From Rhodospirillales bacterium (GTDB taxonomy: Bacteria; Pseudomonadota; Alphaproteobacteria; Rhodospirillales; Defluviicoccaceae): a stretch of 64,000 nt of DNA. The DNA lies in the NCBI GenBank assembly GCA_007695045.1, contig REEP01000087.1:62001-126000 (forward strand), written 5' to 3'. How positions within the stretch are numbered: position 1 is the stretch's first letter; each line of letters opens with the position of its first letter. Below, in pieces: positions 17,237 to 25,634 of the stretch. A program made the position numbers and the translations under genes. Below the pieces are notes generated by a model. That model was not told the DNA's origin. It ran no database searches and was given only the letters and a program-made list of their open reading frames with translations.

Positions 17237-17280
17237 CGGGCCGGGGCGCGCCGACGTCGTGCCGGGCGGGGGCGTCTGCC

Positions 17281-18162
17281 CTACCAGACAAACCGGGCGA
17301 TGGCGTATTCGGGCCGGTGGCCATGCCGGGCGGCCAGGGCCTCCAGCGCTCCGGCATCGATGACGTCATCGCCGTGGGGAAGCAGGCGTTCGGCATTAAG
17401 CCCGGCTGCCACCAGCACCGCGTCGAGCCCGGCGGCGTGCGCCCCGGCCACATCGGTGCGAAAGCTGTCGCCCACCGCCAGCACCCGTTCCGGCGGGCAG
17501 CCGAGTTCGTCCAGGCAGCGGCGGTAGACCGGGGCGTGCGGCTTGCCGAACCAGTGCACGGTGCCGCCCTGCTCCTGGTACCAGGTGGCGATGGCGCCGG
17601 CGCAGAGCTTCCAGCCCGGCCCGTGCATCACCCGGAGGTCGGGGTTGGCGCACACCATGGGCAGGCCGCGGGCCAGGCAGCGCTGCAGGATCGCGTGGTG
17701 ATCCTCTAGGGTTTCTCCCGGCTCGATCGTGCCGGTGCACAGCACGACATCCGCCCGTTCCGGCGTGGCGACCCGACGGAGGCCGGCTTCATCCGCGAGT
17801 TCGCCATCCTCGGGAATGCCGATGTGGAAGCAGTACCGCACGCCGTGGGTCCCGAGGCCGTGCCGTACTGGTTCCGACAGCGCCCCGAACGTGGCCTCGC
17901 CCGAGGAATGGACCACATCCAGCAGCCGGGTCGGGATGCCCATCGCCTCCATGTGCGCCACCACCCGCCCCACCCGCCGCGGCGCGTTGGAGAGCGCCGC
18001 CAGCCGCAGCCCCGCCTGCTTCATCCGGGCAAGCGTCTCCCCCGCCCATGGATACGCCGCCACCCCATCATGCACCACCCCCCACAGATCCAGGATGAGG
18101 GCGTCGTACCGCGGGGTGATGGCGGAGAGGCGGGGGAGGAGGGTTACCGCGCTTTCGCCCAT
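17281..18162 (-). CDS. HAD superfamily class IIA hydrolase (TIGR01459-like)
   Basis: 293-residue phosphatase-like protein. Motif I is LILDLWGVVHDG (nucleophile Asp in the first position of DxWG; the usual DxD second Asp is replaced by W-G, as in this subfamily). Motif II is ALSNAPR. The late motifs are FGKPHAPVYRRCLDEL (Lys) and VLAVGDSFRTDVAGA. NagD-like cap between. Alphaproteobacterial members are uncharacterised; sugar phosphate or nucleotide substrates are likely. Convergent with the ABC-F gene. Confidence 0.88.
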   Translation of the reverse strand: MGESAVTLLPRLSAITPRYDALILDLWGVVHDGVAAYPWAGETLARMKQAGLRLAALSNAPRRVGRVVAHMEAMGIPTRLLDVVHSSGEATFGALSEPVRHGLGTHGVRYCFHIGIPEDGELADEAGLRRVATPERADVVLCTGTIEPGETLEDHHAILQRCLARGLPMVCANPDLRVMHGPGWKLCAGAIATWYQEQGGTVHWFGKPHAPVYRRCLDELGCPPERVLAVGDSFRTDVAGAHAAGLDAVLVAAGLNAERLLPHGDDVIDAGALEALAARHGHRPEYAIARFVW

Positions 18163-18189
18163 AGCATGCTTGCCCGATTTGCACCGACC

Positions 18190-19359
18190 TCAGAGCAGAC
18201 CGGCCAGCACCTGCTCGAGCCGGTCTACTCGTGCGTCCCATGTGTTCTCCCGCGCAACAGCGCGCCGCTGTTCCGGTGTGCCGGCGCCGCGCCCGGCGAT
18301 GGCTTCCTCCAGCAGCCGAAGCCAATCGTCCAGTCCATGCGCGATCGCAACAACCGAGGCAAAGGGCAGCACGGTGGATAACGGCGCACTCACCACCGGC
18401 AGACCGGTGGCCAGATATTCATGAAGCTTCAAGGGGTAACCCGAACGCATCCAAGGGGCATTAATCAAATCATATGGCATGATGTTAACGTTCATGCGAT
18501 TCACATAAGCTGGAAGTTGATTGTGTTGCTTTAATCCCAATAAATGTACGTTTTTGAGTCTTCTGACCGCATCCATTTCTTTTTGGCGGCCGCCTAGGGC
18601 CATTTCTCCTTCGACAACCGGCCCCACGAAGACGATGCTCCAATTGGGCCGACTTTCCGCAATCAATCTAATAAGGTTCCAGTCTACTTTTCGGTTAAGT
18701 CGACCTATATAACCGATCCGTGGCTCTGGAACATCAGATAAATCAGTTGGTTCTGGAGTCAAGTGACCGGCAGAAAATGACACGTAATCCACGCCGTTCG
18801 GGATCTCGATAACCCGCTCCTGATGCTTGGCCGGCAATATTTTAGACATCTCCCTTGCGGACACAACGATTTCGTCGGCCAAATCGGCAAGACTTCTGAG
18901 TTCGTTCTCGCGCTTCTGAGACCAGCCACCCTCATCCGCATATGCATCACGAATGTAGAATATGGTCTTAATCGGCCTCAGCGCTTGTACATAGGGAAGA
19001 AACTCGGGATTGTAGACAATTGCAATGCGTCTTGTATCGTCGTTTTTCTGACAAAAGCCCATCAGATGACGTGCATGCAGTCTGAAGCTCAACGACTCAA
19101 GGGGCGGCAGGCGCATGCACCGAAGCAGCATTCGTGCAGGCCGATCGATCGTAACCTGATGATCCTCGATGAAGCCGGGAAACCACGGGGCAGAAGCAAA
19201 GGCTTCGCTCCCGATGTCCCAGGTGGCAAGACGCCCCGTCGAATACAGGACCGGCCAGCCGCGCGCCGCCAGACGCGAAAGAACTTGTTGCCGGTTCATC
19301 CAAGGCCGAAACCAGCTCGCGACGGCGAACGCAATAATGACTGCTTTTTCTGAAGACAC
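18190..19359 (-). CDS. Glycosyltransferase, GT-B fold
   Basis: 389-residue cytosolic glycosyltransferase. The C-terminal GT4-like donor domain is seen in EPRIGYIGRLNRKVDWNLI, WSIVFVGPVVEG, VHLLGLKQHNQLPAYVNRMN and GYPLKLHEYLATGLPVVSAP. The start is a GTG at 19359. The gene is clearly AT-richer than the neighbouring HAD gene, as expected for surface-polysaccharide loci. It opens the 18-32 kb polysaccharide region. Sugar donor unknown. Confidence 0.88.
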   Translation of the reverse strand: MSSEKAVIIAFAVASWFRPWMNRQQVLSRLAARGWPVLYSTGRLATWDIGSEAFASAPWFPGFIEDHQVTIDRPARMLLRCMRLPPLESLSFRLHARHLMGFCQKNDDTRRIAIVYNPEFLPYVQALRPIKTIFYIRDAYADEGGWSQKRENELRSLADLADEIVVSAREMSKILPAKHQERVIEIPNGVDYVSFSAGHLTPEPTDLSDVPEPRIGYIGRLNRKVDWNLIRLIAESRPNWSIVFVGPVVEGEMALGGRQKEMDAVRRLKNVHLLGLKQHNQLPAYVNRMNVNIMPYDLINAPWMRSGYPLKLHEYLATGLPVVSAPLSTVLPFASVVAIAHGLDDWLRLLEEAIAGRGAGTPEQRRAVARENTWDARVDRLEQVLAGLL

Positions 19360-19734
19360 TTTAAGAGAGTTTATTGCAAATTAGAAAATGAAACAACCAT
19401 TGACATGGCCTTGTCTATACTCACGCCATTGCTCGTACTCGCCCCTTGTCAACGGCGGGCTTGGCCTGCGGGTCCACGTCAGCAAATGCTGAGATGCCGT
19501 GGATTATCGGCTTGGGATCGGTCAATGACGAAGGTTAGGGGGCTTCGTCGGATCGCATGCTTCAACATCGGCGCCTTCAGCGCCGGCGCAAACAGGATAC
19601 GCCTCCATTCGCAAATGAGCTCTCTTGTCGAAGATCAAGCGAATATTTTGTCAAGAGAATACATGTTGCTGACTGATCCTCTGAGTTATGGCAGATAACC
19701 CATGCCAAGCCCGACTCAGTGACGATTTTTTCCG
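19360..19734. other. Intergenic region, no gene recognised
   Basis: 375 bp of mixed composition. A hairpin CGGCGC-CTTCA-GCGCCG lies at 19569-19585, and a T6 run at about 19728. The only plus-strand ORF has no recognisable sequence or ribosome binding site. It probably holds the promoter of the glycosyltransferase gene (minus) and the end of the methyltransferase transcript. Confidence 0.4.
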
Positions 19735-20478
19735 CTACCCGTTTCCCAACGGGGCATCAACGATGAATGCGCACTTAGGGGTTGAGTTTGCAGCCTGACG
19801 TTGCGCACCCACGGATTGGCGCTTCATCTTCGCCACAAAAACGTTCAGCGGCGGGTAGCGCGCGTTGCAATAGTAGCGGGGTACCAGCGGAATGCGGAGA
19901 TACCAAGTGACCGCCTTCTTGAGCGCCATCTTGATACCATAGCGCGACCAGCAGTCATGGTCGAACACCATCATCACGCCGCCGGGCGCCACGTGCCGAA
20001 GCAACGTTTCCACCGCCGTCCACTGCTGCCGGCGTGGCAGTTGCTGCACCACGTCGTAAGCGAAGACGATGTCGAAGCCACCGCCCGTCGGCCGGAACTG
20101 CGCGTAGCTGTGCTCGTCCAGGATATTCCCTTCCGCGAGATGCGGCTGCCGCTCCCGCCCCTGCCAGCGTTGGTGCGCCACCGCCACCATCTCCGGCGTG
20201 AGATCGAAGCCGAACAGGTCCACCGCGATCCCCGTTCCGTCCCCGATCCGGTCGGCCAGGAACTCCATCCACGCCCCTGTCCCACACCCGCAATCGATCA
20301 CTGAGATGCGATCCCTGCCGGCAAAGCGTGGGAGCACCTCGTCGATGCAGGCGGCGACGAAACGCTGGTTGGCGTCGCTGTGGCTGAACGCGGGGGTGAA
20401 CTCCCCTGCGTTGACCAACCGACCGAACTCGGCCCGCTGCACCTGATGTGATGCCTGCAGTGACCCGCTAGCCGCCAT
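19735..20478 (-). CDS. Class I SAM-dependent methyltransferase
   Basis: 247-residue methyltransferase. The SAM-binding motif I is ISVIDCGCGTGAWMEFLADR (about 57-76). Acidic loop VDLFGFDLTPEM, motif FDIVFAYDVVQQLPRR and motif VAPGGVMMVFDHD follow. It overlaps the upstream sulfotransferase gene by 11 nt, so the two are made together. Likely modifies a surface sugar or lipid; substrate not known. Confidence 0.87.
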   Translation of the reverse strand: MAASGSLQASHQVQRAEFGRLVNAGEFTPAFSHSDANQRFVAACIDEVLPRFAGRDRISVIDCGCGTGAWMEFLADRIGDGTGIAVDLFGFDLTPEMVAVAHQRWQGRERQPHLAEGNILDEHSYAQFRPTGGGFDIVFAYDVVQQLPRRQQWTAVETLLRHVAPGGVMMVFDHDCWSRYGIKMALKKAVTWYLRIPLVPRYYCNARYPPLNVFVAKMKRQSVGAQRQAANSTPKCAFIVDAPLGNG

Positions 20479-21472
20479 GGCGTGCCGCCCGTTCCAGCTT
20501 CGTCAACCGTCGGATGCCAAGCTTCGCGCCGAAGCGCTTCAACCGGTGCCCGCGATCCAGAAAGTGGCACAACTCGAGGGCATGCACGGACAGGCCGCCC
20601 CGCCGGATGCCAAGAGTCTCATAACCGAGACGCTCCAGCATCGTTCCGGCGAGATTCTCGAACAAGTCCCGTTCGGTCCGGCTCATCTGCGCCTTCCATT
20701 GCCCGACCTTGGAAGCGTCCGGCGCGCTCGCCAAGGCGGGCCACAACCAGCGCTTCTCACTCGGGACCCGGCCATCGACCTGATCCGGGTAGGTCAGCAT
20801 CGCCGGCGCGTATGCCACGCCGATGAAGGCGCAGAGCTGCTGAAGGGTCGCCTCAGCCCTCAGGATCAGGTCCTCGTACCGGATCACGAGGTAGCGCGCC
20901 GGGTCGATCATCGCCGCCATGTTCAGATTGAGGAATAGCCGCCGCTCCCAAGCCACCGCAACCTCGGACAGGTTGCCTGGACCGTACGGCATTGTTTGGT
21001 TGGACAGTGCCACGTCCCGGCCGTCGCGCACGATGTGGATGAACTTCGCGTCGGGGAACCAGCGGTTGGGGACGTCCATGTGGTCCAGGGTGCCGATGTC
21101 CATGTTGGCCCAGTACGGCTTGCCGCACTTGGCGGCGTAGGCCAGATGGAACGCGCGAACAACGTCGGCAAAGGTCGTTCCGGCCAGCACCGCCAGCACA
21201 TCGTCGCGGCTCAGGCGCGTGTCCCACAGCTGAATACGTTCTTCCGCCACGATCCGGTCGATCAGCGCCTCGATGCCCCCGTTCACGAGAGCGGGCTGCC
21301 CGCTCTCGACTTGGCGAGCGTAGCGGTACCACAAGCCGGTCACCGAGAAGGGTACCGCGATCTCCGGGTGCGCACCTACCATCATCGTGAGCAGGGTGGT
21401 GCCGCTGCGCTCAAACCCGAACATGAAGACGGGGGCGATCCCCGTGCTCATGGAGGCGTCCCGTTCCTGCAT
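20468..21472 (-). CDS. PAPS-dependent sulfotransferase
   Basis: 334-residue sulfotransferase. The 5'-phosphosulfate loop is FMFGFERSGTTLLTMMVG (about 16-33). The 3'-phosphate-binding strand and helix are FIHIVRDGRDVALSNQ (about 144-159). PAPS-dependent enzymes of this type sulfate carbohydrates or small molecules. The start could also be ATG 21451, seven residues later, which has an AGGAACGGG box upstream. It sits between the methyltransferase and toroid-protein genes, pointing to a sulfated, methylated glycan or glycolipid. Confidence 0.88.
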   Translation of the reverse strand: MQERDASMSTGIAPVFMFGFERSGTTLLTMMVGAHPEIAVPFSVTGLWYRYARQVESGQPALVNGGIEALIDRIVAEERIQLWDTRLSRDDVLAVLAGTTFADVVRAFHLAYAAKCGKPYWANMDIGTLDHMDVPNRWFPDAKFIHIVRDGRDVALSNQTMPYGPGNLSEVAVAWERRLFLNLNMAAMIDPARYLVIRYEDLILRAEATLQQLCAFIGVAYAPAMLTYPDQVDGRVPSEKRWLWPALASAPDASKVGQWKAQMSRTERDLFENLAGTMLERLGYETLGIRRGGLSVHALELCHFLDRGHRLKRFGAKLGIRRLTKLERAARHGG

Positions 21473-21478
21473 GAAGCT

Positions 21479-22675
21479 TCAACCAACATCCGTCTCAAGC
21501 TGATTGGCATCAACCAAAAACTTGGCCGCCCAGTTGAGATATTCGTAGGTCCCGTAGTCGCCGTCCACCGGGAAGGCCCCCTTGACCCCGCCGACCACAT
21601 CCGGTGACCCCCCGGTCTGCAGAGTCCGGCGTACGAACCGGTTCGCCGCCAGCCCGGCGTCGCGGTAGCGCCCCTCATCGGTCGCCTGATAGAGAGCGAG
21701 CCAGCACCAAGCGATCTGCACTTGACCGGTCAAACAGGACCACGGGACGGCAGGCCGCCACCGGCGGTCCAGCCGCCCCGGCAAGTGCCCATCGGGGCCG
21801 AGGGCGGTGAGCAGGCCGTCGGCCAGCCGCCTGCCGGCCTCCAGGTAGCGCGCCTCGCCGGAATGCCGCCAAGCCTCGACGATGCCGCGAAGCGCATAAC
21901 CGAGGGTATGGGTCAACGGACGCCGGTTGTCGGAGAGGCAGCAGGAGGCCATCCAGCCATTGGCGTGTTGGTGCCCCAGCGCCCAGTCCACCTGGCGCAA
22001 GGCCGCCTCGAGCCATTGCCGGTTCTCGCCCACCCGGGCCGCTTCCAGCAGGCCCCACGCCACATGCGTCTCATAGGTCTTCTCGCCCGGCTTGGCGAAA
22101 GGGGTCGGGTGGCGGCGCCAGCAGCCGTCGTCATCCTGGGTCGCCATCAGCCAGTCGGCCGCCTTTGCCATCGCGGAATCATAGGGTGGGCCGAACGCCT
22201 CTGCACCCGCCGCCAGCCCGAGCAGGATCTGCCCGGTATTGAACGTCACCGGCACCTTGGGTTCCGAACCGATGACACCCCCCTGGAAGCCCCCTTCGGG
22301 AAACTGGATCGCCACCAGCCAGTCCAGCATGCGGCGGGCACGCGCTTCCAGCGAAAGCGCGGGCCAGTGCGCCGCTTGCGCCAAAAGGGTCGGGATGATG
22401 TAACCGGTCGTCTCAGGATATGACCGGCCCCAGCCGGTGAGGAGACTGAAATGCCGAGCCACGCCGCCGTCGCGATCCGGCGACTGGTCCTGGGCGTGGC
22501 ACAACCATGTCAAGGCCAGTTCGTTCGCAGGACCCGGCCCAGGATCAGTATTGGGTAAACCCGCACGGTCGCGATCACGCTGCTCCCGCGCCGCCGCAGT
22601 GAGTTCGTCGCGCACCTCATTGCCTGGTGCTCGCGGCGAGAGCGCCTTTCGTAACCGGGCAAGAGAGATCAGCAT
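21479..22675 (-). CDS. Alpha/alpha-toroid (prenyltransferase/squalene-oxidase-repeat-like) protein
   Basis: 398-residue protein without membrane helices. It has repeated QxxxGxxxG-type helical-hairpin motifs: QFPEGGFQGGVIGS, ATQDDDGCWRRHPTPF and HQHANGWMASCCLS. These match the terpene-cyclase/squalene-oxidase repeat fold, also seen in sugar-processing (alpha/alpha)6 barrels (YLEAGRRLADGLL, YRDAGLAANRFVRRTL). Proteins like this appear in exopolysaccharide clusters; an epimerase, lyase or hydrolase role is possible. The start at 22675 has a GCAGGGCGGG box upstream; a GTG at 22693 is the alternative. Confidence 0.75.
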   Translation of the reverse strand: MLISLARLRKALSPRAPGNEVRDELTAAAREQRDRDRAGLPNTDPGPGPANELALTWLCHAQDQSPDRDGGVARHFSLLTGWGRSYPETTGYIIPTLLAQAAHWPALSLEARARRMLDWLVAIQFPEGGFQGGVIGSEPKVPVTFNTGQILLGLAAGAEAFGPPYDSAMAKAADWLMATQDDDGCWRRHPTPFAKPGEKTYETHVAWGLLEAARVGENRQWLEAALRQVDWALGHQHANGWMASCCLSDNRRPLTHTLGYALRGIVEAWRHSGEARYLEAGRRLADGLLTALGPDGHLPGRLDRRWRPAVPWSCLTGQVQIAWCWLALYQATDEGRYRDAGLAANRFVRRTLQTGGSPDVVGGVKGAFPVDGDYGTYEYLNWAAKFLVDANQLETDVG

Positions 22676-22996
22676 TGCATACCCGCCCTGCACATTTCCG
22701 CTGCCCGGCTGCTGATGCGGTTTACAACCACGCGCCCACGATCCTTATATGCTTCCTGTCAAAAAGTGACAACGGCGCGCGGCGGTGGTGTGGGCCGGTC
22801 GCGGCGCCGGTCACGGCTTGGCAACCAGCCTATGCGATGATCCTTGCAATCATGCTAACACCCTGGCCAAACCGGCTCCGGCCAGTGCGCGGGGAGCAAC
22901 GCCACCAAGCGCCATAGCCGTGGGACCGGACACGCGACCCCACTGAACACAACGCTTTGAACCCGGTGCGATCCGGGACTGGCACCTGAGACCTGA
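22676..22996. other. Intergenic region, nothing recognised
   Basis: About 320 bp upstream of the toroid-protein gene and next to the IS remnant. It should hold the promoter of the toroid-sulfotransferase-methyltransferase operon. No gene, repeat or strong promoter seen. Confidence 0.35.
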
Positions 22997-23419
22997 GAGG
23001 TGGTTCCAGTTCTGTGGACAGATTGGCGGCTCGGTCACGGTGTAGTCCGCTGTCTGATCATGCTACCAGAATCCCGTTTGTCGTGTCGTTTTGATGTTGC
23101 TGGGCCCGTGGGGATTTCGGCACGGCGTCAGCCTTGCCGATCATACTCTCCGCCTCGTGGTCCCGGCGTGCCGCCTCGCCCCCGTTCGAGAACACCGCGC
23201 CCAAGCCGTCGACCGACTGGCGCTTCCAGGCGCTCACTTGGCTCGGATGAACCTGATGCTTGGCCGCGATCTTCTGGACCGTCGTGTCGCCCCTGAGCGC
23301 CTCCAGCGCCACCTTTGCCTTGAAATCCGCCCTGAACCGACGTCGCTTCCTCGTCGCGTATCCCTCCGTCATGGGTGGAATACACCTTAACCCCCTGTCC
23401 GATTTTCCGGAACCACCTC
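22997..23419 (-). mobile_element. IS3-family deletion derivative with both terminal inverted repeats
   Basis: The left end, GAGGTGGTTCCAGTTC... (22997-23021), and the inverted right end, GAGGTGGTTCCGGAAA... read on the minus strand (23419-23395), match at 16 or more of 25 positions and share the first 11. Between them lies only an orfA reading frame that loses family similarity after about 68 codons. The orfB transposase with its DDE residues is missing. The whole element is about 423 bp instead of about 1.2-1.5 kb. It is immobile by itself but could be moved in trans. Confidence 0.75.
23058..23372 (-). pseudogene. IS3-family transposase OrfA, 3'-truncated
   Basis: 104 codons. The first 68 or so are a normal IS3 OrfA helix-turn-helix protein: RKRRRFRADFKAKVALEAL, IAAKHQVHPSQVSAWKRQ, FSNGGE. 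The leucine-zipper part that should follow is replaced by unrelated sequence after the internal deletion. It starts 23 nt inside the right terminal repeat. Not expected to be functional. Confidence 0.85.
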
Positions 23420-23705
23420 AAAGAGCCCTGGACCTGCGGGCGAAGAGCGGAATGGTCACACGTTGGAAAGCAGCTTATGCTACATTGGTTGCCAAGGGAA
23501 TAATGACCACGAGGTACGGCCTCGCGCGGTTCGGTAGCTTGGCCCGCCTGACACAGCTATAGCCAATATGATGCGGCGGACTTGTAAACGCAGCGGCGCC
23601 ACCGGCAGAACGGGCGCGAGAGGCAGATCGAGATAACATCAGCCCGAGCGCCTCGAAAAGTACATAAGGCATTTAATTTGCGAGTTTACTGGCGGAGCCG
23701 TTATT
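23420..23705. other. Intergenic region, no gene recognised
   Basis: 286 bp between the IS remnant and the broken methyltransferase. It holds a short ORF ending near 23562 without family similarity. Nothing else seen. Confidence 0.3.
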
Positions 23706-24502
23706 GTGCCTGAATTCGACCACTATAGCCGTGATCAATTCACAGAATTTGACGATAATAAGAGCAGTCGACCGGAGGTGGTTGCAAATTTCACCGGTTT
23801 GCGCGACACCCTGACTGCCGCCTACGGCGCGAAGGGGGTTGAGCGAGGGCTGGACGTTCCAGAGGTTGGCTGCAATGCGGGCGCCCACAGCATGGTCTGG
23901 GCCGAGCCCGGCCATCGCGTATGTGGCATCGACATCAACGAGCCTCTGCTCACCATCGCCCGCGAACGCGCGGCCGATGCGAACCTGACCGTCGGTTACC
24001 GCCTCGGTTCCGCTACAGACGTGCCGTGGCCCGATGCTTCGTTTGACGTGTGCGCTGCACCTGAACTCCTCGAACCGTGGAAAGCTGGAAGACTTTCCTG
24101 GATGAATTCGCAAGGGTCTTGCGGCTTCGCGGCGTGTTGTATCTCAGCACCACGGATTCGTAATGTCCCATGCACCAGGAACTCAACCCCCTTTACAGTT
24201 GGACTCCACCTAGCCTGAAGCGACACTATGAGCATCTCGCGAAAACAACCCGCCCCGTACTCGGGAACTACGCCACGTATCCTGCGGTCCATTGGTTCAG
24301 CTTCTATAGCCTCAGATCTGCATTGGCGACCAAGGGGATGGACAGCGTCGATTGGTTTGACACTGCCGCTTTGCGTCGCGGCCAACGATTGCCGAAACGC
24401 CTCATCATCTCCCTCGCGCGCGCCGGCGGTCCCTTGCGCTGTCTGGACCACCCGGCATTTACAGGCTTACAAATGATCGACATTAAACACCTGGAGATCT
24501 GA
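23706..24502 (+). pseudogene. SAM-dependent methyltransferase, broken by frameshift and stop
   Basis: Codons 1 to about 124 are a class I methyltransferase (GLDVPEVGCNAGAHS motif I, RVCGIDINEPLLTIAR, ATDVPWPDASFDV). Near 24075-24085 the frame shifts. The next frame continues the family sequence (SWKTFLDEFARVLR, GVLYLSTTDS), meets an in-frame TAA at about 24162, then runs on from MHQELNPLYSW through YATYPAVHWFSFYSLRSAL to 24502. Two separate lesions argue against a sequencing slip. It lies directly beside the IS remnant. Confidence 0.8.
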
Positions 24503-24580
24503 AGCCGATGCGGCATTGGTTGGATGCTTCCCCGACCACTCGACCCTATCCGGCAGAGTTCTTCAACGCAGCAAAGGATA

Positions 24581-24682
24581 CAAGATGCCCGCGCTAACTT
24601 TCAACTGCAGTGGCGTTACAGCGACGATCTGCCCACATTTACGCTCATATCGCCGATAGAATTCTACAAAAAGGATAACTGA
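24581..24682 (+). pseudogene. Possible C-terminal fragment of a lost gene
   Basis: An open stretch without a start codon reads QDARANFQLQWRYSDD, then TFTLISPIEFYKKDN and stops at TGA 24680-24682. The wording resembles a structured protein end rather than random frame, and codon use matches the AT-rich neighbours. It lies in the 279-bp gap between two damaged methyltransferase genes. Family not identified; it may be chance. Confidence 0.25.
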
Positions 24683-24781
24683 CAGACAATGCATCCGATG
24701 CCCGGAAACGTGCTCATCGCTCACAAGCGAAATTCGGCACGGTCAATTTGACGTTGGCATTACGACTTTGGCTTGAGGCAC

Positions 24782-25447
24782 ATGATGTTATCCAGTTTTT
24801 TTGATCGGAATCGTCGCATTTGTTCATGGATTGAAGACAGGTTGCCTGATGAATTTACTGAAAATTTCAATCGGACCTATGAAAACACCATCCGCGATAT
24901 CGTGGCCGATATTGGCCCCGTCCGCATCCTGGACATCGGCGGTGGAAAGAAATGCCATATCGCCCGTTTTTGCCAATCGGACCCAGACAACCGGATTACT
25001 GCCCTCGATGTTGACTTCATCGAAATGTCACAAAACACCGATGTCAACGATCGCGTCATAGGTGACGCCACGAAAACACTTCCGTTTGCCGATAATTCAT
25101 TCAGCCTGGTGACATCGCGTTCTTTTTTAGAACATATTTCGGATACGAACGCTTTTTTTAAAGATTCTGCCAGGATTCTGCGAACAGGCGGCTACTTTGT
25201 CCACCTGTGCCCGGGCCGCTATGCGCCATTCGCCGTTCTCAACAGGCTCCTTCCCCATCGCGTCGCCACCAAAATACTTTATTTTTTTCATCCAAAGTAT
25301 CGGCAAAACTGCGGATTCTATGCATTTTATAAAGACACGTATCATGACGCCGTAATGCGAAACCTCACAGAGAGCGGCTATTATCCAATCAACGTTCACC
25401 ATAGATATTATCAGTCAGTGTATTTCTCATTTTTTGTTCCCCTTTAA
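24782..25447 (+). CDS. Class I SAM-dependent methyltransferase, probably cut short by an in-frame TAA
   Basis: 221-residue methyltransferase, strongly AT-rich. Motif I is VRILDIGGGKKCHIARFC. Motifs ITALDVDFIEMSQN, NSFSLVTSRSFLEHIS and ILRTGGYFVHLCPGRYAPF follow. The frame ends at TAA 25445-25447, but the same frame stays open for 34 more codons with family-like C-terminal sequence (see next feature). The enzyme core is whole, so the shortened protein may still work. Starts ATG 24782 or 24785 follow a TGAGG box. The substrate is likely a surface glycan or lipid. Confidence 0.75.
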   Translation: MMLSSFFDRNRRICSWIEDRLPDEFTENFNRTYENTIRDIVADIGPVRILDIGGGKKCHIARFCQSDPDNRITALDVDFIEMSQNTDVNDRVIGDATKTLPFADNSFSLVTSRSFLEHISDTNAFFKDSARILRTGGYFVHLCPGRYAPFAVLNRLLPHRVATKILYFFHPKYRQNCGFYAFYKDTYHDAVMRNLTESGYYPINVHHRYYQSVYFSFFVPL

Positions 25448-25552
25448 TTGATATCGCTGGCTTACGATTTTATTTTATTTAAATTACAGCGCGAGAATTT
25501 TGCCTCTCAGTTACTCATAGTGGCGAAAAAACCTACTGAAAATACCAAGTGA
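25448..25552 (+). other. In-frame continuation of the methyltransferase after its TAA
   Basis: Directly after TAA 25445-25447 the same frame reads LISLAYDFILFKLQRENFAS then QLLIVAKKPTENTK and stops at TGA 25550-25552. The pattern of aromatic helix, then NFASxLLxVAxKP, is a normal end for this methyltransferase group. The TAA probably replaced a Tyr codon (VPL-Y-LISL). Confidence 0.6.
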
Positions 25553-25634
25553 ATTTGAAAACCTCAACGTCGAAGATTTTTACGACGCATGAACTCTCCC
25601 TTTTAGCGTTTCTGTAATAGGGATCATTTTTCAG

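Noticed and set aside
19405-19698. 97-codon plus-strand ORF
   Set aside because: No ribosome binding site, no family, mixed composition; listed as intergenic.
23421-23562. Possible small gene after the IS remnant
   Set aside because: The ORF starts inside the IS element and has no family similarity or translation signal.
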